Assembly: GCA_937920515.1 (NCBI GenBank)
Contig: CALEUG010000027.1
Span: forward strand, 25,566 to 89,565
DNA: 64,000 bases
DNA from: an uncultured bacterium
GTDB lineage: Bacteria; Acidobacteriota; Aminicenantia; Aminicenantales; Saccharicenantaceae
Direction of reading: 5' to 3'
In this document: positions 33,191 to 40,212 of the stretch, one piece after another
Layout: every line of letters begins with the position of its first letter
How positions within the stretch are numbered: position 1 is the stretch's first letter
Position numbers and translations under genes: made by a program
Notes under the pieces: model-generated
What the model saw: only the letters and a program-made list of their open reading frames with translations
Database searches by the model: none
Told to the model about the DNA's origin: nothing

Positions 33191-35320
33191 TTGGCGTCCA
33201 GGTATTTTAAGAAACTAACCACCAGGAACACCTTTCTGACCCTGGCCTTTTTTGCCCTGCCTTTCCTCATCCTGCTGGTGGTAGTCGACCTGCATATTTC
33301 CAGGTTGATAAAAAACCAGGTCACCTCTCAGCTGGCCGGGGCGGTTCAGGATAACCTGAAAACCATCAAGCTTTTTCTGGAAGACCGGCTGACCGACCTG
33401 GGCTCGGTGGCTCGACTGAATTGCCAGGACCTCGGCTGCCTGGACGAACAGGAAAAAATCTACCTGAACCTCATCCGGGGAAAAAAATGGTACGATTTCA
33501 TCTTCGTTGCCGACCTTCAGGGTAACCTGGTCAGGTCCTACAATCGCGAGCTCACAGGGAACATATCCACACGTGATTATTTTCAGGTCTCGTCCGGCGG
33601 GAAACCTTTTGTCTCCGATATTTTTTATTCTGAGATAGCCGGGGCCAACGTCATGATCATTTCCCAGCCGGTTCTGGGCCTGGATGGTCAAATTCTGGGG
33701 GTTCTGGGCGCCTCGCTCAACCTGAACTATCTTTACAGCTTGATTTCAGACCTGCGCCTGGGCAGGACGAGCGAGCTGTTCTTGTTGAGCCGGGAAGGCC
33801 TCATCCTTTCCCCCACCAAGCTGGGAGCCTTTCCCTTTGCTGAAAAGGCTTTCTCCGGCGACCTCAATCCCCACAGCGGAGAAAGCGGAGTAATGGTTCA
33901 CCTGGATTACCGCGGGGAAAGAGTTCTCTGCGCCTACCAGCTTCTGCCCGGAACCAGCATTTATTTAGCCTCGGAAATGGACCTGCGGGAGGCCCTGCTG
34001 CCCGTCCGGCGTTTCAACCGCATTATCTTCTATTTCTTCCTCCCTTCCTTCATTTTTCTGGTCATCATATCCAACCTCTATTCCAGGCGGGTTACAGGAC
34101 TGGTGCAGAAGCTGACGGCCAACCTGGCCCGGGCCCTGGACGAATGCCGGGAGCGCCGTCAGCAGCTGGACCATATCAACCGGGAACTGGAAAACCGGAT
34201 TCTGGAAAGCCAGCACCTGGCTGCTGAGCTTCAGCTGTCAGAACAGTACATCCTCCACCTTATAGACAGCATTTCGCTGGGACTGGCCGGTACAGATTTG
34301 GAGGGAAGGATTGCTAAATACAACAAGCATTTCCTGGCCCTGTTCGCAACCGGAGAAATCAGAAAGGGTGAAATCCTGTTTGAAGCCATTCCGGCCCTGA
34401 AAGACCCGGAAATCCTGGAGTCCTTCCAGACCACGGTTAAAGATGCTACCACCCGGCAGCTGACCGCCAGGAAAATCGACCGGGGTCATGGCGAAGAGTA
34501 TTTCAATCTGGCCTTCTTCCCCATTACCAACGGAGAAAAACGCCTGCTGGGGATAACCATCCTGGTCGAAAATGTCACCGACAAAGAAAAGCTCCGGAAC
34601 AAACTGGCTGAATACGAGAAGCTGTCGGCCCTGAGCCAGCTGGCCCTGGGTGCTGCCCACGAGATAAACAACCCCCTTCTGGGAATTTCTTCCTACCTTG
34701 AAATCCAGATGGAAGAAACAACCGACCCCCAGAAGAAACAGCAGATGGAAGTGGTCCTGGAGAATGTCTACCGGATATCACAGACCATCAGGGGCTTGCT
34801 GGACTTCGCCCGTCCCGCTCCCCCGCGATTTACCCGGATTAACCTGAATCAGGTGGTCCAGGATACCCTGGCCTTCCTGAGCCACCAGCCCATTTTTAAG
34901 AAGATAGAGGTTGAACAGAAGCTCTATCCACAACTGCCACCCGTCACCGCCGACCTCAACCATATCCGCCAGGTTCTGACCAATATTTTCATCAACGCCG
35001 CCCAGGCCATGCCCGGAGGGGGCCGTCTGACTGTATCCACCTCCAAGGTCAAGTTTGAGGATTATGTCCAGATTTCCATCGCCGATACGGGCATTGGTAT
35101 TCAACCAGAAGACCTCAAGAAGATCTTTGACCCTTTCTTCACCACCAAGAAGAGCCAGGGCACCGGACTGGGTTTGAGCATCAGCCTGTCTTACATAAAA
35201 AGCCATAATGGAGATATCCAGGTCCAGAGCCAGCCCGGAGCCGGAACCACCGTAACTATAATCCTGCCCATCAGGCAAAAAGGCCGGCTGGCCGGGAAAG
35301 AAGAGGAGATCATAAGTTGA
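33191..35320 (+). CDS. Membrane histidine kinase, Cache-PAS-HisKA-HATPase
   Basis: The 709 residues start at a TTG with GGAG nine bases upstream. A membrane helix (about 13-33) and a second one (about 278-296) enclose a Cache-type extracytoplasmic domain, likely for small ligands such as amino or organic acids. A coiled coil, a PAS domain (about 350-465) and a HisKA domain follow, with phospho-acceptor His490 in LGAAHEINNP. The ATPase domain ends with DPFFTTKKSQGTGLGLSIS. The next gene, an NtrC-type regulator, overlaps the stop by four bases (TTGA), so the pair is a two-component system. The target is probably the sigma-54 promoter downstream. Confidence 0.94.
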   Translation: MASRYFKKLTTRNTFLTLAFFALPFLILLVVVDLHISRLIKNQVTSQLAGAVQDNLKTIKLFLEDRLTDLGSVARLNCQDLGCLDEQEKIYLNLIRGKKWYDFIFVADLQGNLVRSYNRELTGNISTRDYFQVSSGGKPFVSDIFYSEIAGANVMIISQPVLGLDGQILGVLGASLNLNYLYSLISDLRLGRTSELFLLSREGLILSPTKLGAFPFAEKAFSGDLNPHSGESGVMVHLDYRGERVLCAYQLLPGTSIYLASEMDLREALLPVRRFNRIIFYFFLPSFIFLVIISNLYSRRVTGLVQKLTANLARALDECRERRQQLDHINRELENRILESQHLAAELQLSEQYILHLIDSISLGLAGTDLEGRIAKYNKHFLALFATGEIRKGEILFEAIPALKDPEILESFQTTVKDATTRQLTARKIDRGHGEEYFNLAFFPITNGEKRLLGITILVENVTDKEKLRNKLAEYEKLSALSQLALGAAHEINNPLLGISSYLEIQMEETTDPQKKQQMEVVLENVYRISQTIRGLLDFARPAPPRFTRINLNQVVQDTLAFLSHQPIFKKIEVEQKLYPQLPPVTADLNHIRQVLTNIFINAAQAMPGGGRLTVSTSKVKFEDYVQISIADTGIGIQPEDLKKIFDPFFTTKKSQGTGLGLSISLSYIKSHNGDIQVQSQPGAGTTVTIILPIRQKGRLAGKEEEIIS

Positions 35321-36681
35321 AAACCTTCTCGGTGATGCTGGTTGATGATGAAATCCTGACCCTCAGCAACCTGAAAAAAGCCCTGGAAAAGGAGGGCTAC
35401 GAGATTATCCTGGCTGAATCGGGGGAAAAGGCCCTGGACCTGCTGGAAAGCAGCCGGCCCCACCTTATTCTGCTCGACCTGGTCCTGCCCGGTATTTCCG
35501 GTCTGGAGGTCCTGAAAAAGGTCAAGGAAACCGACCGGGAAATCATAGTCATCATGATGTCGGCCTACGAAATACTGGAAAAAGCGGTGGAAGCCATGAA
35601 ACTGGGCGCCTATGATTATCTTCTGAAACCCTTCAAGCTCAGCGAACTCAAAGCCACCGTTCAGAGGGCCCTGGAAACCCTGTCCCTGAGGCTGCGCTTC
35701 CTGGACGAATTTGAAAAACAGAAGCAGCGATATTATTTCGGAAAGATAGTGGCCCAGAGCCGGAAAATGAAGGAGGTGCTGGACATGGCGGCCAGGGTGG
35801 CCCAATCCGACCGGACCACGGTGCTTCTCCAGGGAGAAAGTGGCACCGGCAAGGAACTGCTGGCCCGGGCCATTCATTACCACAGCCCGAGGGCCGAGAA
35901 GCCAATAGTGGCCATCAACTGCGCGGCCATACCGGAAAATTTGCTGGAGAGCGAGCTATTCGGCTACGAGGCCGGCGCATTCACCGACGCCCGGAAAAGA
36001 AAAATCGGCCTGCTGGAAAAAGCGGACGAGGGCACGGTCTTCTTTGACGAAATCGGGGATATGTCCCTTGCCCTCCAGGCTAAAATCCTTCGGGTGCTGG
36101 AAGACGGAACTTTTGTCAGGCTGGGCGGCTCGCAACCGATAAAAGTCAATATCCGGGTCATGGCCGCTACCAACCGCGACCTGGTTAAAGAAACCGAAAA
36201 AGGAAATTTCCGACAGGACCTTTTTTACCGGCTCAACGTCGTGCCCATCACCATCCCCCCCTTGCGGGAAAGAAAAGAAGATATAATTCCCCTTGTCCTG
36301 TTTTTTATGGAAGAGTTCAACCGGGAAATCAAAAGAAACTTCAAGGGACTGGAGCCGGAAGCGGCTCAGGCCCTGCTGAACTACTCCTGGCCCGGTAACG
36401 TTCGAGAGCTGAGAAATACCGTGGAAAGGGTAATGTCCCTGTACCAGTCAGAGAATATCCAGTTGCAGTTCCTACCCCAGGAAATAAGGCAGGAACTGAA
36501 TCTTCCGGAAGACAAGGTCATGTCGGCTCTAACCGGGAACTGGCCGACACTGGAAAATCTGGAAAAGGCCTACATCGCCAGAGTCCTTGAACATACAGGC
36601 AACAACAAGAGTCAGGCTGCCAGAATCCTGGGCTTAAACCCGGCCACCCTTTACCGCAAAATCAAGTCCTGGAAAAAGTGA
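35317..36681 (+). CDS. NtrC-family sigma-54-dependent response regulator
   Basis: The protein has three parts. The receiver spans residues 5-120 (phospho-acceptor Asp54 in LILLDLVLPGISG, Lys104). The AAA+ domain spans about 140-380, with Walker A GESGTGKE at 173-180 and the sigma-54 contact loop GAFTDA at 220-225, one residue from the canonical GAFTGA. The C-terminal Fis-like helix-turn-helix includes AARILGLNPATLYRKIK. It starts at a TTG inside the kinase stop codon with GGAG upstream. Right after its stop lie two palindromes and a sigma-54 promoter, so it very probably activates the glutamate dehydrogenase operon. Which signal the kinase senses is unknown. Confidence 0.95.
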   Translation: MKTFSVMLVDDEILTLSNLKKALEKEGYEIILAESGEKALDLLESSRPHLILLDLVLPGISGLEVLKKVKETDREIIVIMMSAYEILEKAVEAMKLGAYDYLLKPFKLSELKATVQRALETLSLRLRFLDEFEKQKQRYYFGKIVAQSRKMKEVLDMAARVAQSDRTTVLLQGESGTGKELLARAIHYHSPRAEKPIVAINCAAIPENLLESELFGYEAGAFTDARKRKIGLLEKADEGTVFFDEIGDMSLALQAKILRVLEDGTFVRLGGSQPIKVNIRVMAATNRDLVKETEKGNFRQDLFYRLNVVPITIPPLRERKEDIIPLVLFFMEEFNREIKRNFKGLEPEAAQALLNYSWPGNVRELRNTVERVMSLYQSENIQLQFLPQEIRQELNLPEDKVMSALTGNWPTLENLEKAYIARVLEHTGNNKSQAARILGLNPATLYRKIKSWKK

Positions 36682-36684
36682 TTT

Positions 36685-36712
36685 TTGCATATTGCAATAT
36701 TGCAACTTGCAA
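36685..36712 (+). promoter_or_regulatory. Two tandem palindromes, predicted enhancer for the NtrC-type regulator
   Basis: TTGCA-N3-TGCAA occurs twice, at 36685-36697 and 36700-36712, repeating every 15 bases. The overlap also contains a perfect 14-base palindrome (36692-36705). The block is centred about 92 bases before the predicted sigma-54 start, as expected for enhancer sites, and begins three bases after the regulator's stop. Confidence 0.8.
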
Positions 36713-36762
36713 TAACCACACCGGTTTCTGATATCATCTCATTTGTTTTCAATAAGATAATT

Positions 36763-36780
36763 CTGGCACGACAATTGCAC
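36763..36780 (+). promoter_or_regulatory. Sigma-54 (-24/-12) promoter
   Basis: CTGGCACGACAATTGCAC contains TGGCACG and TTGCA with GG at 36765-36766 and GC at 36777-36778, the exact ten-base spacing required. Transcription should start near 36790, ahead of the 85-residue gene and gdhA. Confidence 0.92.
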
Positions 36781-36802
36781 TATTCAAGGGGTGGAGGCCT
36801 GA

Positions 36803-37060
36803 ATGAAAAACATATTACCACTGGCTCAAAATCAAAAAGAGCTGGAAGAAGAAAAACAAACCGAACAACAAAAGGCCAGGATTATTAAATTCCCCGATAT
36901 CCAGTTAATGGAGAAAGCTGAACCGGAGCACGGCAAATCATCCCGGGTCAAAATAACAACCCACTACCTTTATTATCGCGACAAAAAAATACCCATAAGC
37001 CGCTTTGAGAAAGCCGGGTACGGAAAGCTGCTCCGATTGCTGGTCAAAGAAATCTCTTAA
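36803..37060 (+). CDS. 85-residue protein of unknown function in the sigma-54 operon
   Basis: The gene has a strong ribosome site (GGAGG) before its ATG and ends 12 bases before gdhA. The first 35 residues are charged and Gln-rich, then a compact basic region contains THYLYYRDKKIPISRFEKAG and ends in LLRLLVKEIS. I recognise no family. It has no signal peptide, membrane helix or cysteines, so it is a small cytoplasmic protein. Being the first gene behind the sigma-54 promoter and coupled to glutamate dehydrogenase, it might regulate or bind that enzyme; this is only an inference from position. Confidence 0.8.
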   Translation: MKNILPLAQNQKELEEEKQTEQQKARIIKFPDIQLMEKAEPEHGKSSRVKITTHYLYYRDKKIPISRFEKAGYGKLLRLLVKEIS

Positions 37061-37072
37061 CAAGGAGCCCCT

Positions 37073-38365
37073 ATGCCGGATAAAGCCAGAGTCCATTATA
37101 TACATCCCATTCCCGAGGCCAAGGAGTACGACCCGTTTTTTGAGGCTACCCTGCAATTTGAAAAGGCAGCCAATTTCCTGGACCTTGACCCCTGGATTTA
37201 CCAGCGCCTGAAATACCCGGAAAGAGAATTGACGGTCCATATCCCGATTACCATGGATGACGGACGGGCCGAAATCTTCACCGGTTTCCGGGTGCAGCAT
37301 TCCACGGTCAGAGGTCCGGCCAAGGGAGGAATCAGGTTCTCGCCCGATGCCTCCATCAGCGAGTGCAAGGCCCTGGCCACCTGGATGACCTGGAAATGCG
37401 CGGTGGTCGACCTGCCCTTCGGCGGGGGGAAGGGAGCGGTTATCTGCGACCCGCTCAAGATGTCGGAAAACGAGCTGAAAAAACTCACCAAAGAATACAC
37501 CCTGGCCATAAGAGACATCATCGGACCCTTCAAGGACGTCCCGGCTCCCGACATGTTTACCAACGCCCAGACCATGGCCTGGATTGCTGACGCCTACAGC
37601 CAGGCCTGCGGCTACCTGGAACCGGCTGTGGTCACCGGGAAACCGGTCCATCTGGGAGGTTCTCTCGGCCGGGCCATGGCCACCGGGACCGGACTGTTTT
37701 TTGTCCTGGAAGAGGCGCTGAAATACCTTGGCCTGAATTTTGAGGGACGAACCGTGGCCATTCTCGGCTTTGGCAACGTCGGTTCATCGATAGCCAAGCT
37801 GGTGCATAATGCTGGTTGCCGGATTATCGCCATCACCGATATCTTCGGTGGTATCTACAGCGATAAAGGAATTGACCCCTTTGAGCTGGAAAAACAGGTG
37901 AAACAGACTGGCTCGGTGGTTAATTTTCCGGGGACAGAAGCCATCGATAATGACAGCCTGATTGCCCTGGACTGCGACATCCTGATCCCGGCTGCCACCG
38001 AAGGCCAGATTCACCGGGGCAACGCCGGCCAGGTCAAGGCCAGGATAATCCTGGAAGGAGCCAACGGTCCAACCACCACCGAGGCCGACAGCATCCTGGT
38101 GGACAAAGGAGTGCTGGTCTGCCCGGATATTCTGGCCAACGCCGGCGGGGTGACCGTCTCCTACCTGGAATGGGTCCAGGACCTGCAGCGCTTCTTCCTG
38201 AGCGAAGAAGAAGTCACAGAGAAGCTGGAAAAGAAAATGAAAAAGGCTTTCCAGGAAATCATCGACCTGATGGAAAAGCACAAGCTGCCGATGAGAGAAG
38301 CGGCCTATGTCCTGGCGGTCGGCAGAGTAGCTGAAACCCTCAAAGCCTTAGGCCGAGCGGCCTGA
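37073..38365 (+). CDS. gdhA: Glutamate dehydrogenase (Glu/Leu/Phe/Val dehydrogenase family)
   Basis: The enzyme interconverts glutamate and 2-oxoglutarate plus ammonia using NAD(P). The conserved substrate loop HSTVRGPAKGGIRFSP is followed by catalytic lysines at 108 and 120 (WKCAVVDLPFGGGKGAV) and PAPDMFTNAQTMAWIADAY. The Rossmann domain begins near VAILGFGNVGSS. The 430 residues match the hexameric class, and glutamate is the likely substrate, although leucine or valine cannot be excluded. GGAG precedes the ATG. It is the second gene of the sigma-54 operon and ends at a strong terminator, so nitrogen status or amino-acid supply probably controls it. Confidence 0.93.
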   Translation: MPDKARVHYIHPIPEAKEYDPFFEATLQFEKAANFLDLDPWIYQRLKYPERELTVHIPITMDDGRAEIFTGFRVQHSTVRGPAKGGIRFSPDASISECKALATWMTWKCAVVDLPFGGGKGAVICDPLKMSENELKKLTKEYTLAIRDIIGPFKDVPAPDMFTNAQTMAWIADAYSQACGYLEPAVVTGKPVHLGGSLGRAMATGTGLFFVLEEALKYLGLNFEGRTVAILGFGNVGSSIAKLVHNAGCRIIAITDIFGGIYSDKGIDPFELEKQVKQTGSVVNFPGTEAIDNDSLIALDCDILIPAATEGQIHRGNAGQVKARIILEGANGPTTTEADSILVDKGVLVCPDILANAGGVTVSYLEWVQDLQRFFLSEEEVTEKLEKKMKKAFQEIIDLMEKHKLPMREAAYVLAVGRVAETLKALGRAA

Positions 38366-38407
38366 GCACCTATAAAACCGTTTTCCTTCTTAACCTAATT
38401 CCCTCCA

Positions 38408-38437
38408 GGGAGGGCGCCAGCCCTCCCCTTTCTTCTT
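38408..38437 (+). terminator. Rho-independent terminator after gdhA
   Basis: GGGAGGGC (38408-38415) pairs with GCCCTCCC (38420-38427) over a GCCA loop and is followed by CTTTCTTCTT. Confidence 0.8.
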
Positions 38438-38672
38438 AAACCGAATAGCTCAGGACCTTGCCTTCCGCGTCGCAATTCCTGAACCAGACCAGGACCGGCC
38501 TGTTCTGGGCATCGTAGAACTTGCCCAGCAGAATCATGATCAGGTCAAACACCACCCCTGCTCCCAGGCAGACCAGCCCTGTACCGGTCTTACCGACGTA
38601 AAAGCGGTGACCACCGAAGAGGCCAGACAACCAGCAAAGCAGAAAAGTTACCAGCCGGGATTTTTCGGACAT
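38436..38672 (-). CDS. TM2-domain membrane protein
   Basis: The 78 residues hold a TM2 domain: helix one LVTFLLCWLSGLFGGHRFYVG, then a basic/glycine turn and helix two CLGAGVVFDLIMILLG. The GGHRFYVG segment is the family signature. A short polar tail follows. TM2 proteins are small membrane modules of unclear function. It lies convergent to gdhA, with the terminator between them, and divergent from nothing obvious on the other side. Confidence 0.85.
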   Translation of the reverse strand: MSEKSRLVTFLLCWLSGLFGGHRFYVGKTGTGLVCLGAGVVFDLIMILLGKFYDAQNRPVLVWFRNCDAEGKVLSYSV

Positions 38673-38750
38673 AAGCCCTCCTTTAAATTAAATAAGTTAA
38701 ACAATGATTCTTTTGCTTAAATCAGGCTTAACGGCCGCAAAAGTCAAAAA

Positions 38751-39635
38751 CTATTTCCTGTTTCCGGGTTCTCCTGGCTGGTAAAAATGGGGCGCAAAAA
38801 CATCTTTCAGGATATCGGCCTCCTGTTCAGATATTATCCGGCTCTCCGTGACCACGTTCACCTTGAACCCGTTCTCGGTGACCTCCACCAGCAGGAAAAA
38901 ATTGCTGCCGCCGGCCCTGACATATTCCTTATGCAGTCTGGGACTGCCTCCCCCGGCTATGTAGTAAATCAGGCCGTCATAAATCCTGGTCGGGCCGAAG
39001 CGGTGGCTGTGACCGGCGAAGACCGCCCTGACCCTGGCGGCCAGAAGCAGGGGGTGGATTTTTTCAAACCAGAATTCCCTCCATTCCGGCCTGACGTTCC
39101 TGGCTTTCATATCCCAGACCGGAACATGGATAAAAACAAAAGCCTGTTCCCAGCGCGGCTGTCTCAGGTCTTCTTCCAGCCAGGCCAGTTGCTCCGGCCC
39201 GATTTTGCCCCAGACTCCGTCTTCCAGGTTGTCCAGGAGAACGAAGTGGCAGTTCCCCAGGTCAAAAGACAGGTAGGTTTTCTGAAAAAATTCCAGGTAG
39301 ACCTGCCGGGCCCGGTTGTTGAAAACATCATGATTGCCGGGAATCTGGTAATAAGGCGCCTCGACTCGCTTGACAACCTCAAGATACCTTTCCCACTGGG
39401 GCCTGGTGCTCCGCAGGCCATAGCCGTAAATAAGGTCCCCGAGGTTGATAACCAGATCCGGTTTCAGGGCATTAATCTGTTCAATAGCCTTTTCAAAATG
39501 AGAGAAATCCTTCTGGTTGAGGAATTCGGGGTTGGTATCAGAGACCACCACAAACTTCAGGCTGGCAGGAGTCATGAACCCGGCCAGCCAGGCCAGCAGA
39601 ACGGCAAAAGTTATTATTCTTTTCATTTCATTCAT
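38751..39635 (-). CDS. Secreted calcineurin-like metallophosphoesterase
   Basis: A signal peptide (IITFAVLLAWLAGFM) precedes a metallophosphoesterase domain. Visible metal motifs are NLGDLIYG (GD), IPGNHDVF (GNHD), FIHVPVWD (His) and FAGHSHRFG (GHxH). The first motif reads VVSDTNPEF, so Asn replaces the usual His of DxH, which may change metal binding. The 294 residues suit the family, which hydrolyses phosphoester substrates. I chose the ATG at 39635; an ATG three codons later is also possible. It has no operon partner. Confidence 0.85.
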   Translation of the reverse strand: MNEMKRIITFAVLLAWLAGFMTPASLKFVVVSDTNPEFLNQKDFSHFEKAIEQINALKPDLVINLGDLIYGYGLRSTRPQWERYLEVVKRVEAPYYQIPGNHDVFNNRARQVYLEFFQKTYLSFDLGNCHFVLLDNLEDGVWGKIGPEQLAWLEEDLRQPRWEQAFVFIHVPVWDMKARNVRPEWREFWFEKIHPLLLAARVRAVFAGHSHRFGPTRIYDGLIYYIAGGGSPRLHKEYVRAGGSNFFLLVEVTENGFKVNVVTESRIISEQEADILKDVFAPHFYQPGEPGNRK

Positions 39636-39849
39636 TATAGACTTCGGGGCGCAATAATAACAGCAGGCAGCAGCCTGCACCTCTCCGGCCTTGCTTTTTG
39701 TTTAAACGCTCAGGAAAAATAAAAGTTTCCGACCGTTCAGACGTTATATACAGAAGACCTGTATACCGAAGATAAGGATGAGTTACGAAACCAGCCCCGG
39801 CTTTCAGGAAAAAACTCCGGCCGGGTCGGGCGGCCGCCGACTTCAGTGG

Positions 39850-40073
39850 CTAAAGCCGGAACTTATAGCCGGCAGTTATCAGCAGTCCCCCGGACGGGAA
39901 GAATAATTCAACTCCCCCTTCAAACTAAGAGAAGACCCCAGAGCCAGATCCAGGCCCAGCCCGAAAAATGGAGCCTGCCTGGAGGTATAACCCCGGCGCA
40001 GCTCGCCCGTACCGCCAGTGAGGCCGGGCAGGCTCAGCCCGCCGTGCAGCCCGAACCAGGCCTCGCTCCTGAT
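39850..40073 (-). pseudogene. Remnant of an outer-membrane beta-barrel protein (frameshifted, 5' truncated)
   Basis: The minus strand from 40073 encodes 64 codons between stops with strong barrel character: AWFGLHGGLSLPGLTG, FFGLGLDLALGSSLSLKGE and LNYSSRPG. The frame then breaks at a run of five C (39887-39891; five G on the coding strand). A sixth base there would continue into GGLLITAGYKFRL and a stop, a typical C-terminal strand. No start codon or ribosome site lies upstream, where a terminator stands instead. It resembles the end of PorT-like or OMP_b-brl proteins and is most likely a decayed gene. Confidence 0.5.
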
Positions 40074-40105
40074 TCAAACCCTGGATAAACGCTGTCTCTG
40101 ATGTA

Positions 40106-40141
40106 TATAAAAAAGAGAAGGGGCGACCTTCCTGTCGCCCC
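40106..40141 (-). terminator. Rho-independent terminator of the large beta-propeller gene
   Basis: GGGGCGAC (40120-40127) pairs with GTCGCCCC (40134-40141) over a six-base loop. On the minus strand the stem is followed by TTCTCTTTTTTATA, about 70 bases beyond the stop of the 1087-residue gene. Confidence 0.8.
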
Positions 40142-40212
40142 CTTGCTTAATATCTCCCGGCCAAAGGCTTGAATGGTTCAGCCCGGGCCTTTAACCAAAG
40201 CCAGATTTTATC

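Noticed and set aside
39846..40088. Plus-strand 80-codon frame
   Set aside because: Low-complexity composition without a ribosome site; the opposite strand carries the barrel remnant.
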